A stretch of 5,896 nucleotides of DNA, taken from NCBI GenBank assembly GCA_905210385.1, contig CAJLWS010000099.1, positions 1 through 5,896 of the forward strand, in the 5' to 3' direction. This document shows, in pieces, positions 1-5,330 of the stretch (within the stretch, counting starts at the first letter, position 1; every line of letters begins with the position of its first letter). Under the pieces are notes generated by a model. The model saw nothing but the letters and a program-made list of their open reading frames with translations. It ran no database searches and had not been told where the DNA came from. The translations under genes were made by a program, and so were the position numbers. This DNA is from an uncultured Eubacteriales bacterium. Lineage in GTDB: Bacteria > Bacillota > Clostridia > Oscillospirales > Oscillospiraceae.

Positions 1-1056
1 GGAGTTGGCAGGGGCCACCGCCTGGGCGTCGTCGGACACCGCCATGAAGTCCAGGCCGGTGTACTCCTTCACCGCCTCCGCCATGGTCATCCGGGGCCAG
101 CCGGGGGTCAGGTCCAGCTGCCTGCCCTGCCACTCCAGTTGGTAGGTACCCAGCAGCTTCGCTGCGGCGGAGGAGAGCAGCTCCTCAAACAGGTCCATCA
201 TGTCGTTGAAGTCGGCATAGGCCTGATAGAGCTCCACCGTGGTAAACTCGGGATTGTGCTTGGTGTCCATCCCCTCATTCCGGAAGATGCGGCCGATCTC
301 GTATACCCGTTCCAGGCCGCCCACCACCAGCCGCTTCAGGTGCAGCTCGGTGGCAATGCGCAGGTACATATCAATGTCTAAGGTATTGTGGTGGGTGATA
401 AAGGGCCGGGCGGTGGCGCCGCCGGAAATGGTGTTGAGCACCGGGGTCTCCACCTCCATGTAGCCCCGCCCGTCCAAAAAGTCCCGGACATGCTTGATGA
501 ACTTGGATCGGATCTCGAAGGTGCGGCGCACCTCCGGGTTGACGATCAGGTCCACATACCGCTGGCGGCAGCGGGTCTCCACGTCGGTCAGGCCGTGGAA
601 CTTCTCCGGCAGGGGGAGCAGGGACTTAGCCAGCAGGGTGATGGTGCTGGCTTTGATGGAGATTTCCCCCCGCTTAGTGCGGAAGACCTCCCCCTCCACG
701 CCCACAATGTCGCCGATGTCGTACTTCTTGAAGGCGGCCAGGGCCTCCTCGCCCACATCGTCGATGCGCACGTAGAGCTGGATGCGGCCCGCCCCATCCT
801 GCAGGTCGGAAAAGACGGCCTTGCCCATCCCCCGCTTGCTCATGAGGCGGCCCGCCAGACGCACGGTCCGGCCCTCCAGCTCCTCAAACCGATCCTTCAC
901 TTCGGCACTGTGATGGGTAACGTCGTACCTGGTCTGCGTGAAGGGATCCTTCCCCGTCCTGCACAGCTCTTCCAGCTTGTCCCTGCGGATTTGCAGCAGC
1001 TCTGGCAGAGAAGATTCCTCCCGCTGCGGCTGACCCTGGCTGGTCTGATCAGACAT
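1..1056 (-). CDS. lysS: Lysyl-tRNA synthetase, class II (3' end cut off by window edge)
   Basis: Cytoplasmic enzyme that joins lysine to tRNA-Lys using ATP. The first 352 codons are present and the frame runs off the window at position 1. Class II LysRS is usually about 490-660 residues, so motif 3 and the rest of the catalytic core lie outside. Visible parts, in order, are an N-terminal helix (about residues 15-35), the OB-fold anticodon-binding domain (about 62-145, with VRLAGRLMSKRGMGKAVF), motif 1 ending in YMEVETPVL (199-207), the LysRS-typical GGATARPFITHHN (212-224), and motif 2 with RVYEIGRIFRNEG and HNPEFTTVELYQAY (250-280). These separate it from AspRS and AsnRS. The ATG at 1056 has a strong AAGGAG site (1071-1066) nine bases upstream. 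It follows greA by 39 bases with no promoter or terminator between them, so it is probably cotranscribed from the greA promoter. Nothing abnormal is seen in the part present. Confidence 0.97.
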   Translation of the reverse strand, partial: MSDQTSQGQPQREESSLPELLQIRRDKLEELCRTGKDPFTQTRYDVTHHSAEVKDRFEELEGRTVRLAGRLMSKRGMGKAVFSDLQDGAGRIQLYVRIDDVGEEALAAFKKYDIGDIVGVEGEVFRTKRGEISIKASTITLLAKSLLPLPEKFHGLTDVETRCRQRYVDLIVNPEVRRTFEIRSKFIKHVRDFLDGRGYMEVETPVLNTISGGATARPFITHHNTLDIDMYLRIATELHLKRLVVGGLERVYEIGRIFRNEGMDTKHNPEFTTVELYQAYADFNDMMDLFEELLSSAAAKLLGTYQLEWQGRQLDLTPGWPRMTMAEAVKEYTGLDFMAVSDDAQAVAPANS

Positions 1057-1095
1057 TGCAGTTCTCTCCTTCTTTTCCTTGGTTAACAAAATACG

Positions 1096-1569
1096 TCAGC
1101 GCTGAATCTCCAATACTTTATACTCGATGTTTCCCGCCGGTGCTTCCACAATAACAAGTTCCCCTACGGATTTGCCCAGCAGGGCCTTACCGAAGGGGGA
1201 TTCCTCCGAGATCCGGCCGTTCATGGGGTCGGCCTCCTGGGATCCAACCACCTGATAGGTCTCCTGATCGCCCAACTCCACATCCTCCACGGTGATCTTG
1301 CTCCCAAGCCGCACCGTATTGGTATCCGTGTCCTCTTCCTCAATGACAGAACAGTTGGCCAGAATATTTTCCAGCTCCGCAATGCGGGAATACAGTTTTC
1401 CCTGCTCATTTTTTGCCTCGTCATACTCGCTGTTCTCAGACAGGTCGCCAAAGGAGCGAGCCTCCTTGATCTGGTCCGCTACCTCCTTCTCTCGAACCGT
1501 CTTCAGGTAGCTGAGCTCGCTCTTTAATTCCTCCAGGCGAGCCGCGCTCAGCTTATATTCTTTTGCCAT
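1096..1569 (-). CDS. greA: Transcription elongation factor GreA
   Basis: GreA enters the secondary channel of RNA polymerase and stimulates cleavage of the 3' end of backtracked transcripts, restarting stalled complexes. The protein is 157 residues, the normal family length. Residues 1-75 form the antiparallel coiled coil, whose tip carries GDLSENSEYDEAK. Asp42 and Glu45 correspond to the acidic tip residues that position Mg2+ in the E. coli protein. Residues 85-157 are the FKBP-like domain, with the signature ISEESPFGKALLGKSVGE (120-137) and a VEAPAG turn. I chose ATG 1569, giving MAKEYKLSA, because it has AAAGGA nine bases upstream and matches family N-termini. The frame can be extended to a TTG at 1605, but that adds residues without homology. 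It lies immediately upstream of lysS, a common Clostridial arrangement, and has its own consensus promoter with a leader of about 97 bases. Confidence 0.97.
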   Translation of the reverse strand: MAKEYKLSAARLEELKSELSYLKTVREKEVADQIKEARSFGDLSENSEYDEAKNEQGKLYSRIAELENILANCSVIEEEDTDTNTVRLGSKITVEDVELGDQETYQVVGSQEADPMNGRISEESPFGKALLGKSVGELVIVEAPAGNIEYKVLEIQR

Positions 1570-1672
1570 GGTAAAACATCCTTTCAATTTCCCAGTTTCC
1601 TGCAAAATACCGTAACAAATGACGGCAAATAAATTTAAAATGATTTTTATTTTAGTAGTGTATCGCTATGGC

Positions 1673-1701
1673 ATTATAGATATTTTATCCGCTTTTGTCA
1701 A
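1673..1701 (-). promoter_or_regulatory. Perfect-consensus sigma-A promoter for greA-lysS
   Basis: On the minus strand a TTGACA -35 box (1701-1696) is separated by exactly 17 bases (1695-1679) from a TATAAT -10 box (1678-1673). Both hexamers and the spacing are ideal for the housekeeping sigma factor. Transcription should start near 1666, giving an AT-rich leader of about 97 bases before greA. That leader contains a weak AT-only inverted repeat (AAATAAA, 1652-1646, with TTTATTT, 1633-1627), but I recognise no riboswitch or T-box in it. The -35 box begins only 25 bases past the stop of the upstream membrane-protein gene, and no clear intrinsic terminator separates them. Read-through may therefore add to expression. 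Confidence 0.88.
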
Positions 1702-1725
1702 GGGGGATGGCGCTTTCGGACCCAT

Positions 1726-2151
1726 CTATCGGCTGCGGCGGTTTCCTTTTTTCCTCCGCTTTTTCCCTCCGGAAATCAACCCAGAAATCGCTCCGCCACA
1801 AAGGCAACCAGTCAGTTCAATCAGCGCCTGAAGACCCAGAGTCAGACCATCTCCGGACAGCATCCCAACCATCAGAATTAACAGAAAGCAGACCAACCCA
1901 GCAGTTAGACCGGCCAAGAGCTTTTTGACCGGCCACCATGCGCAGGCAAGTTTTCCGCCAATCACCCCTCCGACCACACAGGCTGCGGCGGTCAGTTGGA
2001 GGGTGGCGTCCTGCTTTATGATGCCATTCGATATGGCAACCGCCCCAAACAGTAAAATGACAATTTCAACTCCCAGCGCCAACAATCCACCCAACAGCAC
2101 GCCGGCTGCCATCTGGATTGTGCCGGAATCCTGTCTCTCCCCTTTACGCAT
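1726..2151 (-). CDS. Small four-helix membrane protein, TIGR04086 / B. subtilis YrzE type
   Basis: Integral membrane protein of 141 residues with no established function. Four hydrophobic helices are visible: about residues 14-40, 51-72, 77-98 and 104-127. They are rich in Gly and Ala (GGLLALG, VVGGVIGGKLACAWW, GCLCGGAISGLISGG). The short basic C-terminal tail, KKRRKKGNRRSR (130-141), suggests a cytoplasmic C-terminus. I see no enzymatic motif. Assignment rests on the size, the four-helix Gly-rich pattern and the position directly after yajC, as for yrzE next to yrbF in B. subtilis; this is recollection of synteny, not a search. ATG 2151 is preferred because AAAGGGG lies eight bases upstream. 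The frame is open back to a TTG at 2226, but that extension covers the hairpin and looks non-coding. The start lies in a long inverted repeat that may control translation. It follows yajC by 88 bases and probably shares its transcript. Confidence 0.8.
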   Translation of the reverse strand: MRKGERQDSGTIQMAAGVLLGGLLALGVEIVILLFGAVAISNGIIKQDATLQLTAAACVVGGVIGGKLACAWWPVKKLLAGLTAGLVCFLLILMVGMLSGDGLTLGLQALIELTGCLCGGAISGLISGGKKRRKKGNRRSR

Positions 2152-2210
2152 GGAAAGCACCCCTTTCATACAGTTATTACAACCGTATGCAAAAGGGGTG
2201 CTTGTCATGC
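2148..2210 (-). promoter_or_regulatory. Long inverted repeat enclosing the ribosome binding site and start codon of the YrzE-like gene
   Basis: In the minus-strand transcript, AAGCACCCCTTT (2203-2192) is perfectly complementary to AAAGGGGTGCTT (2166-2155). Further pairing extends inward (CATAC with GTATG, then GTT with AAC, around an ATTAC loop on the plus strand) and outward (GCATG 2148-2152 with CATGC 2206-2210). The right arm contains the Shine-Dalgarno AAAGGGG, and the outer arm includes the ATG at 2151, so both are sequestered when folded. Only TTT follows the main stem, so it is a poor intrinsic terminator. A role in mRNA stability or as a weak attenuator between yajC and the next gene remains possible. 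Confidence 0.7.
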
Positions 2211-2239
2211 AGGAAAGCCACGGCAAACGGCCATGAGCA

Positions 2240-2656
2240 TTACTTTTCCTCTTTCTCTGCCTCCATCGCTTTCAGCTCTTTCTTGCTCTTTCTACTGTTT
2301 TCCTTGAGTTCCCGCTCCATGGGGGCCTCGGTGTTCTCCTCTGCCTGCTTACCCTTGCTGGAAATTGCCCAGCGGGTAAACTCAATGCGCACACGGTCAG
2401 CACCCGTCTCCATGACAATGGTCTCCTCCTTCAGCGCGCAAATCGTTCCCACGACACCGCCGATGGTGGTGATCTCATCGCCGACCTTCAGACTTTCCCG
2501 CATTTCGTTGACAGCCTTCTTCTTTTTGCCCTCCGGGCGAATAATGAAGAAGTAGAAAATGGCGACCATCGCCACGATCATGACAATGGTAGGTATTATG
2601 GAGCCCTGCGAGGTCCCATTTGCGGCTAAGGCCAAGGTGTTGATATGAAACGGCAT
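2240..2656 (-). CDS. yajC: Preprotein translocase subunit YajC
   Basis: Small single-pass membrane protein that associates with SecDF-SecYEG in the Sec export pathway. The 138-residue product has a short N-terminal segment, one transmembrane helix (about 20-39, IIPTIVMIVAMVAIFYFFII), and directly after it the family hallmark RPEGKKKK (40-47). A compact cytoplasmic domain follows, with LKVGDEITTIGGVVGTI (56-72) and a C-terminal beta part ending near residue 97. A highly charged Lys/Glu-rich tail (about 100-138), probably disordered or helical, makes it longer than E. coli YajC (about 110). ATG 2656 is preceded by GGAGGAAG at a somewhat long spacing. An upstream TTG at 2698 would begin about 11 bases from the predicted transcript start and has no ribosome site, so I rejected it. 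secD and secF do not follow; the next gene is the YrzE-like protein, as in Bacillus. Confidence 0.95.
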   Translation of the reverse strand: MPFHINTLALAANGTSQGSIIPTIVMIVAMVAIFYFFIIRPEGKKKKAVNEMRESLKVGDEITTIGGVVGTICALKEETIVMETGADRVRIEFTRWAISSKGKQAEENTEAPMERELKENSRKSKKELKAMEAEKEEK

Positions 2657-2715
2657 GGTCAGTTCTTCCTCCAATGTATAGTTTGGTTTTCTGCTCAACG
2701 CATAAACATAAGAGT

Positions 2716-2744
2716 ATTATAGCCGCACCGGCAACTAAACTCAA
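2716..2744 (-). promoter_or_regulatory. Sigma-A-type promoter for yajC and the YrzE-like gene
   Basis: On the minus strand TTGAGT (2744-2739) lies 17 bases (2738-2722) from a perfect TATAAT (2721-2716). The predicted start near 2709 gives a leader of about 53 bases to the yajC ATG. The -35 box keeps the TTGA core but differs from consensus in the last two bases. It sits in the 132-base gap after tgt. I found no convincing hairpin plus T-tract terminator for tgt in that gap; the run of T at 2748-2754 is on the plus strand and therefore in the wrong orientation. Confidence 0.75.
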
Positions 2745-2788
2745 GTCTTTTTTTCATCTTGGGGCAAATTTGGGATTGGACCGGGCGC

Positions 2789-3925
2789 TTACTCTGCGGC
2801 CCGCTGGGCCAGGCGCTGAGCGTATTCCGCCCGGAAGTCCCCGAACCGGCCGTTGTCCAGCGCCTGACGGATGCGGGTAGCCAGCTCGTTGTAGAAGTAC
2901 AGGTTGTGGAGCACCGCCAGGCGCATGGCCAGCATCTCCCCCGCCACGAACAGGTGGCGCAGGTAGGACCGGCTGAAGGACCGGCAAGCCGGGCACCGGC
3001 AGCCCGGGTCGATGGGACGCTCGTCCAGCTTATACCGCTCGTTCTTCAGGTTCAGCCAGCCGTTCCAGGTGAACAACTTGCCATGGCGGGCGTTGCGGGC
3101 GGGCATGACGCAGTCGAAGAAGTCCACCCCCCGGGCCACCCCCTCGATGATGTTGGACGGCGTGCCCACCCCCATGAGGTACCGGGGTTTGTCCGCCGGC
3201 ATGTAGGGTTCCACCGCCTCGATGATCTCATACATTACCTCGGTGGGCTCACCCACCGCCAGGCCGCCGATGGCGTAGCCGTCGCAGTCGATCTTTGCCG
3301 TCTCCCGCATGTGCCAGATCCGCAGGTCCCGGAAGGTCGCCCCCTGGTTGATGCCGAAGAGCATCTGGTGCGGGTTGACGCAGTCGGGCTGGGCGTTGAG
3401 ACGGTCATGCTCCACCTTGCATCGTTCCAGCCACCGAAGGGTACGCTCGCAGGACCGCTTGGCGTAATCGTACTGAGCGGGGTTCTCCACGCACTCATCA
3501 AAGGCCATGGCGATGTCGCTGCCCAGGTTGGACTGGATGCGCATGGACTCCTCCGGGCCCATGAAGATCTTATGCCCATCAATGTGGGAGGCAAAGGTAA
3601 CCCCCTCCTCGGTGATGTTGCGCAGGCTGGCCAGGGAGAACACCTGGAAGCCGCCGGAGTCGGTGAGCATGGGCCCGTCCCAACCCATGAAGCGATGCAG
3701 GCCGCCCATGGCCTTAACCACCTCGTCCCCCGGCCGCAGGTGGAGATGATAGGTGTTGGACAACTCCACCTGGCAGCCGATCTCCTTCAGATCGTAGGCG
3801 GATACCGCCCCCTTGATGGCACCCTGGGTGCCCACGTTCATGAATACGGGGGTCTGGACCGTGCCGTGGGCGCAGGTAAACTCACCACGCCGGGCCTTTC
3901 CCTCCACCTGATTAACTGTAAACAT
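2789..3925 (-). CDS. tgt: tRNA-guanine transglycosylase, bacterial type
   Basis: Cytoplasmic TIM-barrel enzyme that swaps guanine-34 of GUN-anticodon tRNAs for preQ1 in queuosine synthesis. At 378 residues it is full length. It opens with GKARRGEF and TPVFMNVGTQG (25-35). LTDSGGFQVFSL carries the acid/base Asp89, and FFDCVMPARNARHG (269-282) carries the predicted nucleophile Asp271, equivalent to E. coli Asp264. The zinc site is Cys309, Cys311, Cys314 and His340, with the same 309-to-340 span as E. coli 302-333. The base pocket has FDEC (Cys145) and GLAVGE (Val224), the bacterial preQ1-type residues rather than the Val/Gly pair of eukaryotic queuine enzymes. ATG 3925 has AAAGGA (3939-3934) eight bases upstream. 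The gene starts 36 bases after the broken desulfidase gene. With queA two genes upstream, it fits a de novo queuosine pathway. Confidence 0.97.
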   Translation of the reverse strand: MFTVNQVEGKARRGEFTCAHGTVQTPVFMNVGTQGAIKGAVSAYDLKEIGCQVELSNTYHLHLRPGDEVVKAMGGLHRFMGWDGPMLTDSGGFQVFSLASLRNITEEGVTFASHIDGHKIFMGPEESMRIQSNLGSDIAMAFDECVENPAQYDYAKRSCERTLRWLERCKVEHDRLNAQPDCVNPHQMLFGINQGATFRDLRIWHMRETAKIDCDGYAIGGLAVGEPTEVMYEIIEAVEPYMPADKPRYLMGVGTPSNIIEGVARGVDFFDCVMPARNARHGKLFTWNGWLNLKNERYKLDERPIDPGCRCPACRSFSRSYLRHLFVAGEMLAMRLAVLHNLYFYNELATRIRQALDNGRFGDFRAEYAQRLAQRAAE

Positions 3926-3961
3926 ACCTCACGTCCTTTGTCAGATTGGGGCGCCGCCGGT

Positions 3962-5243
3962 TCAGACGCAGGGATGGATCATCAGCTCGATGATGGTCCG
4001 GTCGGTTTCTCGCATACCGTCCCTGGCCAAATGGCAGACGTTGCGGATGGTATTCTCCACCCCTTTGACCACGATGCCCTCCCCGCCATAGAACTGGCTT
4101 CCGTTGCGCTGCATCTGCATGCCCAGCAATCCCGCCTCCACCGCCGAGGCGATCTTGGCCGCACAGCTGGCCTTAGCTCCGTCGCAGATCATCCCAGAGT
4201 TGATGGCCAAAGCGTTGACGATGGTGTGAGCGATCTCATGGAAGCGGCCGCCATAGAGATAGGTCACCCCCGCCCCGGCCCCGCACCCAGCGCTGGTGGC
4301 CCCGCAGTAGGCGGACAGGGGGCCGATGCCGCTCTTCAGGTGGATGGTCACCAGATTGGACACCACCAGCGCCCGGTAGAGATCCTCCCGGGACGCGCCC
4401 AGCTCTTTGGCGTAGACAATGACCGGCAGGGAGGCGGTCAACCCCTGGTTCCCGCTGCCCGAGTTGATGACCACCGGAAGCTCGCACCCGTTCATCCGCC
4501 CGTCAGATCCTGCCGCCGCATAGGCTTTGGCCCTGTTCTGGACGCTGTCCCCATAGGCTTTGAGCAGGATACTGCCAATATTGGCCCCGTAATTCCCCCG
4601 CAGTCCCTCTTCGGCAATGGCAATGTTGCAGTTGATCTGCCGCTGAAGCACCTCTTCCACGTCCTCCATCCGGACGCTGCCGGCAAACTCCACGATCCGC
4701 TCCACCGTGAGCAGCTCCCGGCAGGCGGCCTGTTGGGGAAACGAACCTGTCCCGTTCCCCTGGCGGAGCACCTGCCCGTCCCGCTCCACGGAGGTGACAT
4801 TGGTGTGTCGGCCCGTGATTTCCGCCCGAGCAGTATGCCCTCCTCCGGCCAGGTCCACCCCAATGTAGAAGACCTGCCCGTTGTCCGCCTGCTCCACGCT
4901 GCACTTCAAAATACTCAGCAGGGCCTTGATCTTCCCGATCTGCTCCGCTGTCACATCAGACAGCACCTCCAACTTTTTCTCCTCCCGGCCTGCCGCAATG
5001 CCTGCGGCAGCGGCTGCCTGCCGCGATTCCCCGCAGACCGCCGGTATTGGGTACCACCACGCTCTTCACATTCTTGATGATATTGGCGCTGGCCGTGATC
5101 CGTACCCACTCCGGCATACAGCCTAGGGCCGCACGGGCCAGTGCGGCGGCATAGGCCACCGCGATGGGCTCGGTGCAGCCCATGGCCGGAACCAGCTCTT
5201 CCTTCAAAATGCGTACATATTCCTCATAGATATTTCTGTCCAT
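3962..5243 (-). pseudogene. cyuA: L-cysteine desulfidase-like protein (CyuA/YhaM, UPF0597 family), frameshifted
   Basis: Family members are Fe-S enzymes. Characterised ones (M. jannaschii MJ1025, E. coli CyuA/YhaM) split L-cysteine into pyruvate, ammonia and sulfide, and the fold resembles Fe-S L-serine dehydratase. Frame 1 starts at ATG 5243 (AGGAGG seven bases upstream) and gives MDRNIYEEYVRILKEEL, then GCTEP (Cys23) and VVVPNTGG. It leaves the family reading near 5018 and stops at 4956 after 95 residues. The second frame continues at once with alternating Ala/Gly, then REEKKLEVLSDVTAEQ, and runs to TGA at 3962. Joined, they give about 425 residues, the usual length. Candidate cluster cysteines follow in YCGATSAGCGAG (312, 319) and MICDGAKASC (352, 359). 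The rest of the second frame shows no further damage, so the break is recent or a sequence error. The substrate is inferred from family; related sulfur or serine substrates are possible. Confidence 0.85.
5015..5022 (-). repeat. GGCA-GGCA tandem duplication at the desulfidase frameshift
   Basis: On the coding strand GGCA (5022-5019) is followed directly by a second GGCA (5018-5015). Deleting one unit restores a single open frame reading G-I, six alanines, then GIAAGREE, which matches the spacing I recall for this family (a GI or GL, about six residues, then G). Deleting only one G also restores the frame but leaves seven alanines. The duplication therefore explains the frameshift better than a simple one-base change. 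Confidence 0.75.
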
Positions 5244-5330
5244 GCCCAATCCTCCTGTCTCAGTCCCCGGCAAAACGGCCGCAGGCTGTTTCAGCCACCC
5301 CATGTAAGCCTCCTCCGGATCCCATCATCG
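5244..5330 (-). other. queA-desulfidase intergenic spacer
   Basis: This 87-base gap contains two strong ribosome sites (5316-5309 and 5256-5251) and a small perfect hairpin, GGCTG-AAA-CAGCC (5296-5284). No T-tract follows the hairpin, so it is not a convincing terminator. I see no good -35/-10 pair. The simplest reading is that queA, the desulfidase-like gene and tgt share one transcript whose promoter lies outside the window. Confidence 0.45.
5251..5256 (-). promoter_or_regulatory. Ribosome binding site deciding the desulfidase start (AGGAGG)
   Basis: A full AGGAGG core lies seven bases before ATG 5243, and this start gives the family-typical N-terminus MDRNIYEEY. A competing in-frame ATG at 5303 has an equally strong GGAGGAGG (5316-5309) five bases upstream. 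It would add 20 residues (MGWLKQPAAV...) that I do not recognise as part of the family. I prefer 5243, but both could be used. Confidence 0.65.

Noticed and set aside
388..1086. 232-codon open frame on the plus strand
   Set aside because: It is antisense to lysS, whose minus-strand product is unmistakable. The predicted protein is low in recognisable motifs and rich in His, Gln and Leu, as expected for a shadow frame.
1570..1672. T-box or lysine riboswitch in the greA-lysS leader
   Set aside because: The leader of about 97 AT-rich bases lacks a T-box core sequence, a terminator/antiterminator pair and any resemblance to the lysine riboswitch.
2155..2203. Rho-independent terminator after yajC
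   Set aside because: The stem is strong, but in either orientation no real T-tract follows (only TTT on the minus strand). The structure also overlaps the next gene's ribosome site.
2118..2555. 145-codon plus-strand open frame over yajC
   Set aside because: It is Ser/Phe-rich shadow sequence antisense to yajC and the hairpin, and it lacks coding character.
5018..5024. Programmed +1 or -1 ribosomal frameshifting in the desulfidase gene
   Set aside because: The shift site has no slippery heptamer, no rare or stop codon at the shift point, and tRNA-Ala re-pairing from GCA to CAG is poor. The GGCA duplication is a simpler explanation.
2759..5077. 772-codon open frame on the plus strand
   Set aside because: It lies antisense, codon on codon, to tgt and the second part of the desulfidase gene. 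In this register it would be interrupted only where the real genes use TTA, CTA or TCA codons, which are rare in GC-rich genes. It ends soon after the frameshift changes the register, and its product has no recognisable domain.
5284..5296. Terminator after queA
   Set aside because: It is a five-base-pair stem with a three-base loop and no adjacent T-run, which is too weak to call.
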